DNA of 64,000 nt from positions 992,001 to 1,056,000 of the forward strand of contig JAGMUV010000015.1 of the NCBI GenBank assembly GCA_020744425.1, given 5' to 3'. The notes beneath the pieces were generated by a model. That model saw only the letters and a list, made by a program, of their open reading frames with translations, did not search any database and had not been told where the DNA came from. This DNA is from Dactylonectria macrodidyma. Its lineage: Eukaryota; Ascomycota; Sordariomycetes; Hypocreales; Nectriaceae. The translations under genes were made by a program, and so were the position numbers. Shown here piece after piece: positions 43,425-55,465 of this stretch. Position 1 is the stretch's first letter. Each line of letters opens with the position of its first letter.

Positions 43425-45511
43425 TCATCCTCTTGTGGCAGCTTGCGAAGCAACTTCGTAAGAAATACTCAACGAGATAAGCCCAAAGTTATTGTTTTGA
43501 TGGGGAGTTTGCCGGCTGAGGAAGTCGACAAAATCCTTCAGTAGCTGGAGGTCACTGTCTCCTTCCACTGAGTTCTTGTTTTGTAACAAGTGTAGAAAGA
43601 GTCCGTCAAGGCACCAGGAAATGTCGTGAATCATACACCTTGATATAATATTAGCGTGTTGAAGGAGAACAAGGGCCTAGAGCTTACAAATTTATAGTGT
43701 GCGTCTGTTGGCAATAGTTGAACAACGATATTAACTCTCTACCCGCGCGAGCGCAGTGACTTACTGCAGGACAAATTTGATCGCGACAGACTGAGCTGTT
43801 AGCAAGTGTAGGGTTTGAGAAAATAGAGGAATAGATGGCGACGAGGGCCTGATAATAACTGGACTGAAGGAGAGCAGAGCAGGCCAGCTGTGCTTCGCCA
43901 AGTTCTGTTGCGACACTGGGTGGACTCAATGGAAGAAGGCTATCTTTCCACTGTTCCAGCTCGGCTAGTAACTCAGCGCGGCTAGCAAGAAATTCGCTAC
44001 TTGTCCGCTTCGAGAGCAGAGATGACCTGAGTGTCCGATATATCTTGCTTTGGACCTTCGAGAGGACGACCTGCTCTCGAAAGTGATTCAGGACTGAGCC
44101 ATTCGGGAGGGTGATGACGCCATATCCGTCGAGAGGATATAGATCGGGCAGTTCAGAAACCATTTCTTCGGAGAACAACGACGATTTGCTCAAACGCAAA
44201 GACAGGCTTTGGTCTAATATGTAGGCATGCCAGAACAAGCGTTTTTGGTGCCGCACCTCCAGTGTCATAGGCTCTGTCGGATCGTGGTAGCCTGCCACGA
44301 GTATCATTTGTGAAGCCATTCCCAGCATAGAGGCTGCGGTAGTGGTTCTCAAGGTTGTCATAAGGTACAGTACCTAGAGGAATTAGTGACGGACTCGGTC
44401 TGGGAGAGAATCATCGTCTTTTTACCGCAAGAAGTATAGCGCCCACGCCGGTTGTGGAGGGTCCTTCGAGAAGAATGCTTGGCAGTGCCTTGAGGCTGTT
44501 CTGAAGATAAAGCTCCGGCTGCTCGTGCCCAAAGCCGAGCAGGATGCCGAGCGAATACGCGCAGATAATATTCAGCGCGGCATAGCAACTGGACTGGGAA
44601 CAAATACCGCCACGCAAGTAGCTCTGAAAGACCGATGTAATCTCCTCTTCTTGGAAGAGGCAGAAGTGTTTGTTGATAGTCGAGAGAAAGACTGGCAAGG
44701 TTGGCAAAAATGTCGGTATGTGGAGAGGAGATGACAAACCGTCCAGACACTTGACAATCAAGTCAGGCGTTGGGAGGGGACTGATATGTCCCAGCCCAGA
44801 ATTGGGATTATTCGAATGCCGTGGAATCCTCTCGTATGCCATGGTGCTGAATTTGTGGTTCCCAACGATGTGATCAATGCATCTCATGTTTCCGATGAGA
44901 AAGATGCCACACGAAGCTTGCTGGCGTTAACTTTGGGTATTCAAGAATAGAGGAAGGTCCATATATACTTTGACGGTATAGCTTGGTATTGCCCTGATCA
45001 ACATCCCATAAATACGATATCGGCAACGCGTTAAGGCGCATTAGATTGTATAAAAAGTGCGGGTGGCGCAGATCGGTCGCGTCTACGAAGCGTCCCGCAT
45101 GAGAGGGCGCCAAATCAGTTTGCTGTGACTTAGCCCCAGGAGGCGGCAATTCGCTAATTGCATGCTCTACACCCTCCAATCTCCGGGAGAAATCCCGAAC
45201 GGGCCTGTGGGAGGCATGATTTAGCATGGGCGTCGACGTGGGCGTCATCTGAGTTACCTTCTGCTTGTTTGAGCTCTGGTCCTAGCATGGGCGTAGATAC
45301 AAAGTGAGCCCCGTTCCGTGCACTGGGAACAGCAAGGCAAGGCTGCGTCGCATTTGACCTAGTCATAAGTTACTAGTGAGTGACGGAAGGGATGAAGATG
45401 CGTTATTATTAGCACAACCTTTCGGATTCGGCACAGGGTGCAAGCCCATCGCGCGCGCTCGCGCTGTGACAGTGATAGGCTCGGGCGCCTCTTGTCTCCG
45501 GCCGGCATCAT
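43425..45511 (-). CDS. Zn2Cys6 transcription factor
   Basis: Six exons (45511-45419, 45358-45258, 45204-44911, 44846-44426, 44373-43688, 43638-43425) give 602 aa. The first splice joins CTLCRIRK to VKCDAALPCCSQC, completing an intact zinc cluster at residues 24-51. The middle homology region covers about 170-450 (LPTPDLIVKCLDG, then RHQKRLFWHAYILDQSLSLRL, a clear family block). The last splice adds MIHDISWCLDGLFLHLLQN. Introns are 49-64 nt. The third uses a weak donor (GTGGCA) and is the least certain join. The gene is divergent from an NmrA-like reductase across 320 bp and convergent with the OPT transporter; either could be a target. Confidence 0.85.
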
Positions 45512-45831
45512 CGGGAATGGGAACTCAGCGGTGTATCCAAGTTTCTTTTTGTAAAGCCTTCTAGAAGAAACACACGGTAGAGTAGAATTCTTAGTTAACA
45601 GTCGGTGAAGGAGGTTTTCTCTCCCCTCTCCTCTTTTGGTCAGCGGTGCCGGAGTCGCCGGGTCCCACACTTGTTCCGGGTCCGAAACTCCATTGTTCCG
45701 ACGGCCGAACTCCCGATCTTAGTAATTACCAGCATACTGCACATACCAAAGGACGACATCACTGAGTTATATCTAACAAATGTTAAAAGCTACCACCCGC
45801 CTGATATGAGCCATGGGCATCCTAATTTATC
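45512..45831. promoter_or_regulatory. Divergent promoter, Zn2Cys6 / NmrA-like genes
   Basis: A 320-bp region between the two start codons. It contains several CCG/CGG triplets (TTCCGGGTCCGAAAC and TTCCGACGGCCG around 45675-45705), the half-site type bound by Zn2Cys6 proteins. No further gene fits. Confidence 0.45.
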
Positions 45832-47022
45832 ATGACAGCAAGCAGCACAAGCAACATGGATCAACCAATCAAGGTCGCATTTCTCGGCGCCACTGGTGAA
45901 TCAGGTGGTCTGATACTGAGCGGCTTACTTGCGTCAGAGAATCCGAAATTCGTAAGTGTTTTCTCGCTTCTCGACGCATGGCAGGGCTATCTAACTGACG
46001 CCCGGACTACTAGGAGGTAACAGCACTGGCTCGGCCATCGTCCATTTCCAAGCCAGCATATGAGAAGCTGTCTAGCCGAGGGGTTCCCACCGTTGCCGTA
46101 GACCTCCAAGGACCCGAGGCCGAAATTGCTGAGTATCTCAAAGTCTTTGATGTTGTCATTGCTTCTGTGCCTCCCAACGCGCTGGAGTCGCAGCTCCCGC
46201 TAGCTCGGGCCGCCAAACTCACCAATGTGAAGCGCTTTGTTCCCAGCGCCTTCGCAATGGCCATCGACCCAGATGGTGTTTCTTCGGCTCAAAAAATGGT
46301 AATGGCTTTTTTTTTTGAATGTTTTTTTCTAGCTTCATGACTGATATAAAGGCAGAAAGAGCAAATATACGCAGAGATTTCAGCGCTAGGGCTACCTTTC
46401 ACCATTATTGATGTTGGCTGGTGGTACAACGGCTTCATTCCTCAGGTTCCGTCGGGCAAAACAAGCTATGCGGTCGCTCTCCCAGACTTTCTTCAGAATC
46501 TAATTCCTGGGGATGGGACGATCAAAACCCATGTTGTTGATCCAGACAACGTTGGGACATTTGTTGCACGCATCTTGGCAGACCCACGGACGCTCAATAA
46601 GAGAGTCATGGCATCAAGCGCAATCATGTCTTTCAACGACATGTTTGATGTGGTTGAAGAACTTGCTGGCGAAAGGCCCCAGCGAAAATATGTACGAGGC
46701 CCCTAATCAACATCATCTAGTTTTCCTCACTAACACACCGTACTAGATCTCTGCCGACGGTCTCCGGGATATGATTTCCGATCTAAGTACTAAGATTGAA
46801 CTTGATCCCGGAAACTATATGCTCCTCGTCGGAAAGGTTTGGTTGGAATATTACGCATCGTCATTTATTGACGGCGACAATAGCCCTCGAGGTGTTTCGG
46901 GCCTGGGCTATCTTCTGGCCACCGAACTCTACCCCGATGTGCAGACAACCAGCTTTACCCGATTCTTCACAGACGTTCTTGGCAAAAAGAGAAGAGTGCC
47001 ATACTCGGACAGGGTGGCGTGA
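45832..47022 (+). CDS. NmrA-like / isoflavone reductase-like protein
   Basis: Four exons (45832-45951, 46014-46298, 46356-46691, 46747-47022) give 338 aa. The Rossmann loop FLGATGESGG is near residue 18, followed by VTALARPSS and RFVPSAFAM, and then the family block LPFTIIDVGWWYNGFIPQ. It is an atypical SDR: it binds NADP(H) but lacks the classical YxxxK in its usual place. Relatives act as phenolic reductases (pinoresinol/isoflavone type) or as redox sensors like NmrA. A second Met at codon 9 is possible as start. Divergent orientation with a Zn2Cys6 gene suggests local control, which is inference. Confidence 0.88.
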
Positions 47023-47826
47023 TGGCATTGTGTAGAAGTCCAGTTCCAGTTCCTTGATAGTTATAGAAAATGAATATCGCCGTCCTGACCCTAATCTGAT
47101 TTTGGGAGAGTGTTCGGGCTCTTTGCCAAGGTGGCTCGGTCGAAGTCAATATGCATAATTATCCGGAGATTAGATTTCAACTGATCAAGCGAGGGAGGGT
47201 CCTATGTATTGGGCCGGCATTAATAGTTGTTGGCTCGGCTCCAGCACCAGACACTCTATTGGGCCTCAAAAATACAGCCAGTGATCGCACTCTAGCAGCT
47301 AGTAAGCCTTAGTAAAAGCTATCATATCCTTTCGGCCAAACCGAGACACACGCTGTATCTTCTGAGCTCCAGATCCCACGGTATCAGCCAGCAGGCATTG
47401 GTCGACGCGTTCAGAAATCAGTAAATGCGGTCACGTTTTCCCTTACGTTTGCATTTTCCGTGTCACTGTCTAGTCATAAGCAATTGGAGCTGAGAGTCGA
47501 AGTTAACGGAGTAAGAAGGCAAAGATCCTTTGTTGAGTTGCGGTACCAGGAGGTTGTGTTCAAGATATCAAAAATAGTGTCCAGACAAGGTTTTGATTAG
47601 GCTTTCACCACCTGTCTCTGTCAGATAAAGAAAAAAAACTGTTCATCATCTACTGTTCGCTTGTTGCCGCCTCATACGTGGAACATTCAGCGTGGCATCA
47701 TTTATTCGCACACTTTTATCGCAACGCATGCCTCAGCTTTAACCAGTATAAATTCCATCAAAAACGACAATAATCACTCAGCATTTATCAAATTTTCTGC
47801 AACACAGGATATTTGACAACCAAGCG
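47023..47826. other. Intergenic
   Basis: No open frame of note. The last 100 bases before 47827 are AT-rich with TATAAATT at about 47748, a reasonable core promoter for the next gene. Confidence 0.5.
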
Positions 47827-48693
47827 ATGATAGACCTAACTCCCAACACACGTGGTCTAACTCCGCGATCAGAATCCCCCATTAAGTTATCGTTCCCGAA
47901 ACCCCTTCCTCAAAATATCTTCAAAAGGCTACCCATTGAACTTCTCCTCGAAATCTTCTCATGCATCAACCCGGTCGACGGTGGGGTGAGTCTTGTCTCC
48001 ACGTTGAGATGATTCTATAGAAGACTTAGTATTCAGCTGTATGTAGAATGTGGCAAGTAGATCTGCTGGTACCCCTTGTTCATCGGAGCCATGGACGAAA
48101 ACTTCTCCACTCTCAAAAAGTGCCTCCAAACCGATGCGCCCATTGATCATCGCTGGAGCCCGGATAGTGCGAGAGTTTGGGACGTCCGACTAACGGAGGG
48201 AACATGGCCTCTTCTCCTAGCAACCACATATTTTCGATGTGAGGCTGTCAATTGGCTTTTAGAAAGAGGGGCACACCCGAACAAGTCGTGGACTGGAGCA
48301 TGGGAGGGTTACCAATCGCCACTCAGTGAAATTAGACGCATCGCTGCAGCGGATCTTCCATATCCGAGAAGCCATAATATGGCTAAAAGTTGGAGGTCGA
48401 AGGGATGTCAATGGCTGAGTCCAGAGGCACAAAGGCAGACAGTGTATGATATTCGATGCGAGCTGGTCCGTGCTGGTGCCCGTGACGGCTTTAGAAAGCA
48501 TGTAGATACGAGAGTTCACGTATGGCCATTCCGTCCAATTTTGAAAGCCAAGAGTCAAAGACCGCGTAAATCATGCCCCAGCTACATCGAGATAGAGGAT
48601 CGTGGAGGCCAGAGAATTCGGTTGGAAGGGTATTGCTGGGGCAAATGCGACCCATGCAGGCAATGGGAGAACCGGGTTTGGAGATTGTCTTGA
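47827..48693 (+). CDS. F-box protein with ankyrin-like C-terminal part
   Basis: Two exons (47827-47985 and 48061-48693; intron 75 nt) give 263 aa. An F-box core KRLPIELLLEIFSCINPVD ends exon 1; it would dock the protein to Skp1 in an SCF ubiquitin ligase. Exon 2 has one recognisable ankyrin-like repeat (WPLLLATTYFRCEAVNWLLERGAHPNKSW, written in two halves in the sequence) and a C-terminal tail with WGKCDPC. F-box/ankyrin proteins are expanded and fast-evolving in filamentous fungi, and targets are unknown. Confidence 0.65.
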
Positions 48694-48966
48694 TAGGCGA
48701 TAGCAGACCGATCGGCCGGGTCGAAGGGGCCGATAATAGAGGAAGTCATTGTGACTGTATTCGGGGTTGGCGTTGTGTGATGGAGGGAAGAGAATTAGGG
48801 CCCGGTTCCTAAGGCCGGCCAACAGGCATTATATTCATCAAGATCTAAGCTTCCTAGCTCGCATTAGCTAGAAAAGCTTGATCTTTGGCAACTGTGAAAG
48901 CATTGGGTTTAAGAAATGCTTAAAATGTGAAGAAAACTGTTTTTTGGGGGGGGGCTTCGTGATAGC

Positions 48967-48995
48967 AGCAACTCGCCCTTAATGGAGCGGACAGC
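48967..48995. repeat. Dispersed 29-base repeat, second copy
   Basis: Matches 17511-17539 in 27 of 29 positions on the same strand (core AGCAACTCGCCCTT, then ATGGAGCGGA). Two copies 31 kb apart in gene-free sequence point to a common mobile or repeated origin. Confidence 0.55.
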
Positions 48996-49376
48996 CAACT
49001 TAGATGAAATCCTTCCTCAGTCATTTGTTACTAATGATGTTCTCGATATAACCATAACATAATTTCCCATTGTCCGCATGTTATATAGATGGCCATCTTG
49101 TGCGACTTTCAGGCATCCTCATCGTCGAATTAGATAGCACAACAGTGTGCTATGTCAGAACATACAGAGTGCAGATGTCTTGTGTCTACAACCGTTGTTG
49201 CATTTAAATGAGATCTAAAACTCTAGGGTCATCTTATTATGCTGACTGAGGATGATTCAAATAAACGTAAATCCTGAAGAGAAGTAGTTTTATCTTGTTT
49301 GCCTCTGCGCCAACTTAGTATATACTCTTGACCAAAATTGGCATTTCCTCAGCTAGCAAATAGCTTACCACACAGT

Positions 49377-49620
49377 CTACACACGATCAAGGAATTTTTG
49401 CGATGCAAGCCTCCCGGAATTAAACATCATTGCAGTCCTCGTAGTGTCATACCCCATCCGATGACGAGCTTCAGCAAGCCCGCTCCATATTATTCGATAA
49501 CTAAGCATTAAAAACTTCACCTCAGTTTACCATCTGTCGCTTTAGAATGTGGAAGTAATGATTCTTAGAATTCTACGCCTGCTTGTATTGCGGGATGGCT
49601 ACGACGATTCAATGAAGTCA
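49377..49620 (+). pseudogene. Decayed partial copy of homeobox/C2H2 gene 3' end
   Basis: Colinear similarity by eye to about 52385-52625: shared words include GACGAGCTTCAGC vs GACGAGGAGCTTCAGC, CATATTATTCGA vs CATATTATACGA, and ATTGCGGGATGGCTACGACGATTCAA-like sequence vs the terminal exon. It spans the equivalent of the last intron, whose sequence is diverged. Stops and length changes break the frame. It marks an old tandem duplication. Confidence 0.6.
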
Positions 49621-49995
49621 GCCATAGTCTGCCATCATTTGTTCAAAAAGTCTGTCCGAAGCCTCGCTTGGTAGATCCCACTAATTCGTCCTCCCCACCT
49701 GAGATTGACACAACCACCCAAAAGAACACTAGCATAAGGCGCTGTTGACACCAACGTAGCCAATTAGCGGTCATCATTAGTGCTCCGGTTTACGGCTTCC
49801 TCACTGGACACTCAACAGATGGAGGATTCGCCACAATCAACTCTTGCCCTTTCTAGTTATGTCAGGCAGGAGCTTGTTAATGTCGAGAATTGGCCAGTCA
49901 GTCCGAAGTTGGTGCAAAGTGTGACCAAAGACGAATCCGCTCGGCTTTCAGTCCATCATCCCAGTGGCTGACCTCTGCTGCGCATCCTTTCTGCC

Positions 49996-52668
49996 ATGGC
50001 TGATGTTCATAAGGAGACAGCCGAATCGGACAATGGTGAACCTGCTACCCGCAACGGTCTTGCCCTAGCCCCAAGTACACATGCTTCACAATATCCAGTT
50101 CAACTCGACGAGCCAAACTCGTCTGAGTCACATGCTTCAACTCCATCGAAAATCGGGGCTCGATTCTCAAAGGAGTCAATCAAGGTTTTGAAGCGGTGGC
50201 TCGACAGCCATCGTCATCATCCCTACCCCAGCGACAAGGAGACTGAGCTGCTGCAGCGCCAAACAGGGCTCAACAGAACCCAGGTAAAGACATGGCTCAC
50301 AAATGCACGCCGGCGCGGCAGATATCATGATGGTTTTCGTTCCGCCAATCATCGTGCCAATGACAATAGCGAGGCCATCGACATTCCTCAGAGACCAGGG
50401 ACGCCGGCTACCAGGAACGGTCTACATCATCAAAGCCTTGGACCTCTGGAGCGATGGGTCGACTCTCCTCCCGAGGACGAAGCTGCTGCTGCTGATGCTA
50501 TTGCACGTGCCTTGGCATCTAGTCAAGCAGGTGCATCAAGTGAGCCTCTGCTGTACCACCTTGATATCCTGCACACCTTTTACTAAACATCCAGACAATT
50601 CCAAACAGCCATACCAATTTATCCATACCACTTCTTCGGCCAGCAGTGCAGGCACTTCCAGCGGGAGCTCACTTGCTTCTGCATACTCTGGCGCTTCTAC
50701 AGGGTCTATACCGGGAAACCCTGGTTGCCTCAGCCGCAACCGTCCACGACGTAGAAACCGCGCAGCAAAAACCCAATTGATCAATGACCTCAACCGCTTC
50801 CAGTGCACTTTCTGCACCGACACATTCCGCACCAAGCATGACTGGAAGCGACACGAAAAGTCACTGCATCTCCCACTCGAGTCGTGGGCATGCGCCCCTC
50901 ATGGATCACGAGCTATCAATCCGACAAATGGACAGTTGTGTTGTGTTTATTGTGGCCAAGTCGAGCCGGATGATGATCACGTTGAGGCACATAATCCATT
51001 CGCTTGTCAAGAGCGGACGTTCCTTCGAAAGGACCATCTCAAACAACACTTGCGACTAGTTCACAACGCTGGCCTTATCGAGTGGTCTACGAAGCTCTGG
51101 AAGGTTGCCATCTCAAAGATTAGATCTCGGTGCGGTTTCTGCAGGATCACGATGGATGATTGGGAATCGCGAGCTGATCACCTAGCTGATCACTTTAGGA
51201 TGGGCCAGACCATGGCCGAGTGGGAAGGCGATTGGGGATTCGATGATCTTGTGCTAAAGATGATTGAGAACGCCATTCCACCATGTTAGTAAAGCTTTCT
51301 ACTTGATGCTGCTCTCTATGTTCTAACTTGAAGCGACCAGATCTCATTGCAAGCGAGCGCAACACTCCAATGCCATTCACTGCGAGTCGGACCCCAGCTG
51401 AGTCTCCACGCAGCGCCTACGAGTTGCTCGCGTTGGAGTTGGTCTTTTTCCTGCGCAGTTACTATGACGATACAGAGAAGATACCTGCAAACAGCGTGCT
51501 GCATTTGGAGGCCTGTCGCATTATATGCGCATCTGCAGCATTTTCGGCAGATGAATGTTCAGAATTGTGCTGTTTCTCTTGGTTGAGAGACCTCATTGCT
51601 TCGGCAGAAGACATTATGCGACAGGCTCGATTCGGTCCTATCAGGTCGCAGGCAGAGTCCAGGGTGTCGTCACTCAACATAAATGGTCGGAAGCATATGT
51701 TCGAAGCTTGCCCTCTTGAATCTCAACTCCAAGAATTTGTTCGGGCACGGCTGGCATCAGGCGCAGCATTGATTGGCGATCACGAACTTCAGGAGGAGGC
51801 TAGTCGGATCATCATCCTCACTGACAAGGAGCAAACGGAAGTACCGTCCGATTTTGTGGCTAATTGGCTCGTCCAGCTCATTTGGTCATCCAGCAAATGG
51901 TTGGCCCATTTTCGAGAACGCGCAAGTATTGACCTGGAACAAGGTCTGGGCGAGTTGCAGAGAGAGACTAGTAGGTATCAGTCAAAGCTCCCTGGGCAGT
52001 TTAAGAGCTTCAGGTGATTTAAATCCACAATCGGATCTGATCAACTGGGAAATTCACGACAGGAGCGTTGACGATTATGTCGAGAACAAGGGAGCAACTC
52101 AAATAACCACACATGATGCTCAGTGGATCTCAGGGCTACAGCAACTGGAACTGGCACTATCTGGAACCCCAAGCACAGAAAACGTATCACCCCAGGTTCC
52201 AGTATCGATGGGGTTGCCCTCTACAGCTCAGACTTTACAACCGTTAACTACCGCTTTTATCCCACATTCAAGCGACTTGCTTGACTTTCCACAGATGGCA
52301 ACGGATGCAGTGGAACTAGACCATCGGCCTGCTTGGGTCCGAGAGGTACTATCGTTTCATAATGATAATAACTTTGATCGATGGCTCACACGAGAGCTGA
52401 GACGCTGGGTTAAGGCTACAATGTCTCCCAACAACCCTAGCAGCCACATTCCGTCAGACGAGGAGCTTCAGCATCAAGCCCGGTGCATATTATACGAGTA
52501 AGTATTACGAATTTCCCCTCAATCTGGCTATTACCAATCGCTCTGAAATAAAGTAGTGACGACCCTTGGAATCATACGCCTGCCGACAATGCGGAATGGC
52601 TGCGACGATTCAAGCAGGAAGTTGGCATGGTGCCACAGCAAGAGTCTGGTGATCCGCCAACAGTTTAA
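49996..52668 (+). CDS. Homeobox and C2H2 zinc-finger protein
   Basis: Five exons (49996-50539, 50595-51284, 51341-51970, 52014-52497, 52557-52668) give 819 aa. A TALE-type KN homeodomain lies at about residues 58-110 (FSKESIKVLKRWLDSHRHHP, then NRTQVKTWLTNARRR, with the recognition-helix W-x-N-A-R). C2H2-type fingers follow in exon 2 (FQCTFCTDTFRTKHDWKRHE; CQERTFLRKDHLKQHLRLVH; CGFCRITMDDWESRADHLADH). The C-terminal half holds two related acidic helical segments. This homeobox plus C2H2 arrangement is known in filamentous fungi, usually with unknown targets. Introns are 43-58 nt; the 43-nt third intron (GTAGGT donor) is short. The first donor is taken as GTGAGC rather than an upstream GT. Confidence 0.85.
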
Positions 52669-53072
52669 CGAACTGACAAGTGTGGTGGATTGAAGGTCCT
52701 GGTACGGGAATATATACCCCAATCGGCTGCAACATGAGGTGCCAAGAGGGTATGACAAGCTTACGCATTGTGAATTGTTGGGGGTACATTACATTAGGTG
52801 ACATCACTCCAAGTTGGAAGAACCGAGGTACGGCATTCGGAAATACACAAACAGTTAGTCTCGTGGTCATCATGCACACGACCAGTTTTAGACCAAGGTG
52901 TCCATCTCCACACCAAGAGCGGGGATGGAGCGGAAACCATCTAGCGACTATTTAACGTGTGGCGCAACGGAAGAATCTAGTTGTTCATTTTTCATCATCG
53001 TCTCTCTGTAGACTCCCTCTCATTACGAATCTTGTATTTTCCAGCGTTTAATCCCCCTCGAGTCCGTTTGAG
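52669..53072. other. Intergenic, acyl-CoA ligase promoter
   Basis: No gene supported; a 91-codon frame (52680-52955) has no recognisable content. The last 90 bases are CT-rich before the ligase start codon. Confidence 0.5.
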
Positions 53073-55115
53073 ATGGTCTTCACCGCTCCAGAATGGGTCC
53101 CTGAGATCCCCTTCGGTAAGTATTCGCTTCCCCGCACTCTGCATCGGGCCAAGAGATTCCGGCAGTGGAGCCGGTTGCTAATGACAGATGTGACTAGAAA
53201 TTCCCGACTCCATCACCATCGCTGAGTTCATGAGAAATGAGCAATATGGCCGCCAACCTATTGCTACGTCTAGGAATCCGTACACATGTGGCCTCACGGG
53301 CAAGACGTATACAGCCTCCGAGGTGGTGCTTCGTGAGGACTGGATGGCTCGCGCAATCGCAAAACGGCTGGGATTTGACTCACTAGATCCGTCCGACTCG
53401 ACAGAGTGGGATAAAGTAGTGGGATTGTTTTCATTCAACACGGTAAGTGATCCAAGTAAAGGTGAGGCTATCCTAGCATCTTGTCAGCTGACGTGCGATG
53501 ATAGATTGATTACGTTCCTTTCACTCACGCAATTCACCGCCTATCAGCAATTGTCACACCCGCCAGCGCGGCTTATTCTGCGCCCGAGCTAGAGCAGCAG
53601 CTCCGATCTTCGGGCGCAAAAGCACTCTTTACCTGTATCCCACTGCTAGACACAGCACTGGCTGCAGCCAAAGCCGTTGGGATCGCAGATGAGAACATCT
53701 TCATTCTTCCGATGCCTGGTCCTACGAAGAATGTACCGTTCAAGACCATTGACGACTTGGTAGAAGAGGGGAAGAAGCTGCCAGAGCTTGCACCATTAAA
53801 ATGGATCGAGGGGCAGGGCAAACGACAGGTTGCGTATCTTTGTTATTCTAGTGGAACGTCTGGTCTACCTGTGAGTTTTTATCCACCCTCAGATGCGAGC
53901 AAAACTAATCGATAATTAGAAAGCGGTCATGATCTCACACTACAACGTCATCGCCAACACGATCCAAAAACGAGTATACGACAGCGTCGGCCGCAAGGCC
54001 CAAGGCATCGACACTCAAGTCATGCTCGGGTTACTTCCCTTCAGCCACATCTATGGCCTCGTTCCCATCGCCCACGTGGCCACATACCGAGGCGATGAGA
54101 TCATTGTCCTGCCCCGCTTCGAGCTCAAGTCTTTTTTGGCAGCAGTCGAAAAGTTCCGCATCCAGCAGATCAGCGTTGTGCCGCCGATTCTAGTGCAGAT
54201 GTTGAATCAGAAGGAAGAGTGCGCGAAATATGATCTGAGCAGTATTCGATTCATTTACACTGGAGCCGCGCCGCTGGGCAGTGAGACGGTAGATGATTTG
54301 TTGAAGATGTTCCCTGGCCGAAAAGTCGGACAAGGCTACGGTAAGTATCGGAACACTGCTACGATTTAAACTTTTATCTAACTATTGATATTAGGTATGA
54401 CCGAAACTTGCACTGTAGTAGTATCTACCAGTGAGCTAGATGTGCTTGTCGGCTCTTCCGGTTCACTTCTTCCCGGAATCAAGGCCAAGGTCATCGACTC
54501 CAACGGCAAAGAGGTATTCGACTACGAGACACCGGGCGAACTACTGGTCCAGGGCCCTTCAATCGTTTTGGGCTATCTAAACAACGAACGAGCCACGGCT
54601 GAGACATTTGTGTTTCAAGAAGACGGTCGTTGGATCAGGACAGGTGATGAAGTCGTCGTGCGCAAATCCGCCCAAGGGCACGACCACTTTGTCATTGTCG
54701 ATCGCATCAAGGAACTCATCAAAGTCAAGGTTTGCTTACATCGTCCCCCGAATAATCTAACGCTTCTTCTCATAAATCTCAGGGCCATCAAGTCGCTCCC
54801 GCTGAGCTAGAATCTCACCTCCTCGTGCATCCATACGTTTCCGACTGTACCGTCATTCAAGTTCCAGACGAACGAGCTGGCGAGCTTCCCAAAGCATTCG
54901 TTGTCAAGTCTCCCGAGGCTGCCCAAAAGTCGGATGAAGAGACGATCAAAGCGATCAACCGCCACGTGGAAGAGCACAAAGCAAAGCACAAATGGCTCAA
55001 GGGCGGTATCGAGTTTATCGATGTTATTCCAAAGAGCCCTAGTGGAAAGATTCTTAGACGTGTGCTGAGAGACCGTGAGAAGCAGGCTCGCAAGGCTAAA
55101 GGAGCTAAGCTGTAA
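53073..55115 (+). CDS. 4-coumarate:CoA ligase-like acyl-CoA synthetase, peroxisomal
   Basis: Six exons (53073-53115, 53198-53442, 53505-53870, 53920-54340, 54395-54729, 54783-55115) give 580 aa. The adenylate-forming motifs are in order: YSSGTSGLPKAVMISHYN (phosphate loop, completed by a splice), YTGAAPLG, GQGYGMTET (completed by a splice), RTGD, DRIKELIKVKGHQVAPAELE, and the C-terminal catalytic Lys in PKSPSGKILRRVL. The enzyme activates a carboxylic acid to its CoA ester with ATP. The C-terminus GAKL ends in A-K-L, a PTS1 peroxisomal signal. The gene is convergent with an acyl-CoA dehydrogenase, followed by a P450, suggesting peroxisomal breakdown or tailoring of a phenylpropanoid, fatty or other aryl/alkyl acid. 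Substrate is unknown. Confidence 0.92.
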
Positions 55116-55465
55116 TGATAGGATTGGCTTTGCTCAGTTCACATCTCGTTGAAATAGGTTTGGTAGAGACACGTTTGTAACGGGGCCTCGTCAGCCTCTA
55201 CAACCGGATAGACACGGACAGGGTGGGATATACAAGCATAAATAGTGAGGTAGCTTGTTTCAGGCAGCGGGTTCTCTATCATGCCTAGCACATTCATCCC
55301 CCATGGTTCAGCCCTAGAATCCCTATATATGCAGACCGCTTTTAGCATCGCATTGCATATCGTCAAGAGGTGTTCCAAACAACGGCGTAATCATTTTTGG
55401 AAACCTAGAGGACCAATACTAAACTTGGAAACGGTAGTGTACATTCTGCCATCTAACATTCTCCG
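55116..55465. other. Intergenic between convergent genes
   Basis: A 350-bp region with the 3' ends of the ligase and dehydrogenase genes. No additional gene. Confidence 0.55.

Larger units (their letters stand above)
48694..49995. other. Intergenic with relics
   Basis: No intact gene. It holds a dispersed 29-base word (48967-48995) and a decayed copy of the 3' end of the downstream homeobox gene (49377-49620), both listed separately. A 63-codon frame at 49780-49971 ends 24 bases before the homeobox ATG and may be leader sequence. Confidence 0.5.

Noticed and set aside
24561..47022. Complete secondary-metabolite gene cluster
   Set aside because: Oxidoreductases, transporters and regulators are present but no backbone enzyme (polyketide synthase, peptide synthetase, terpene cyclase) is found in the window.
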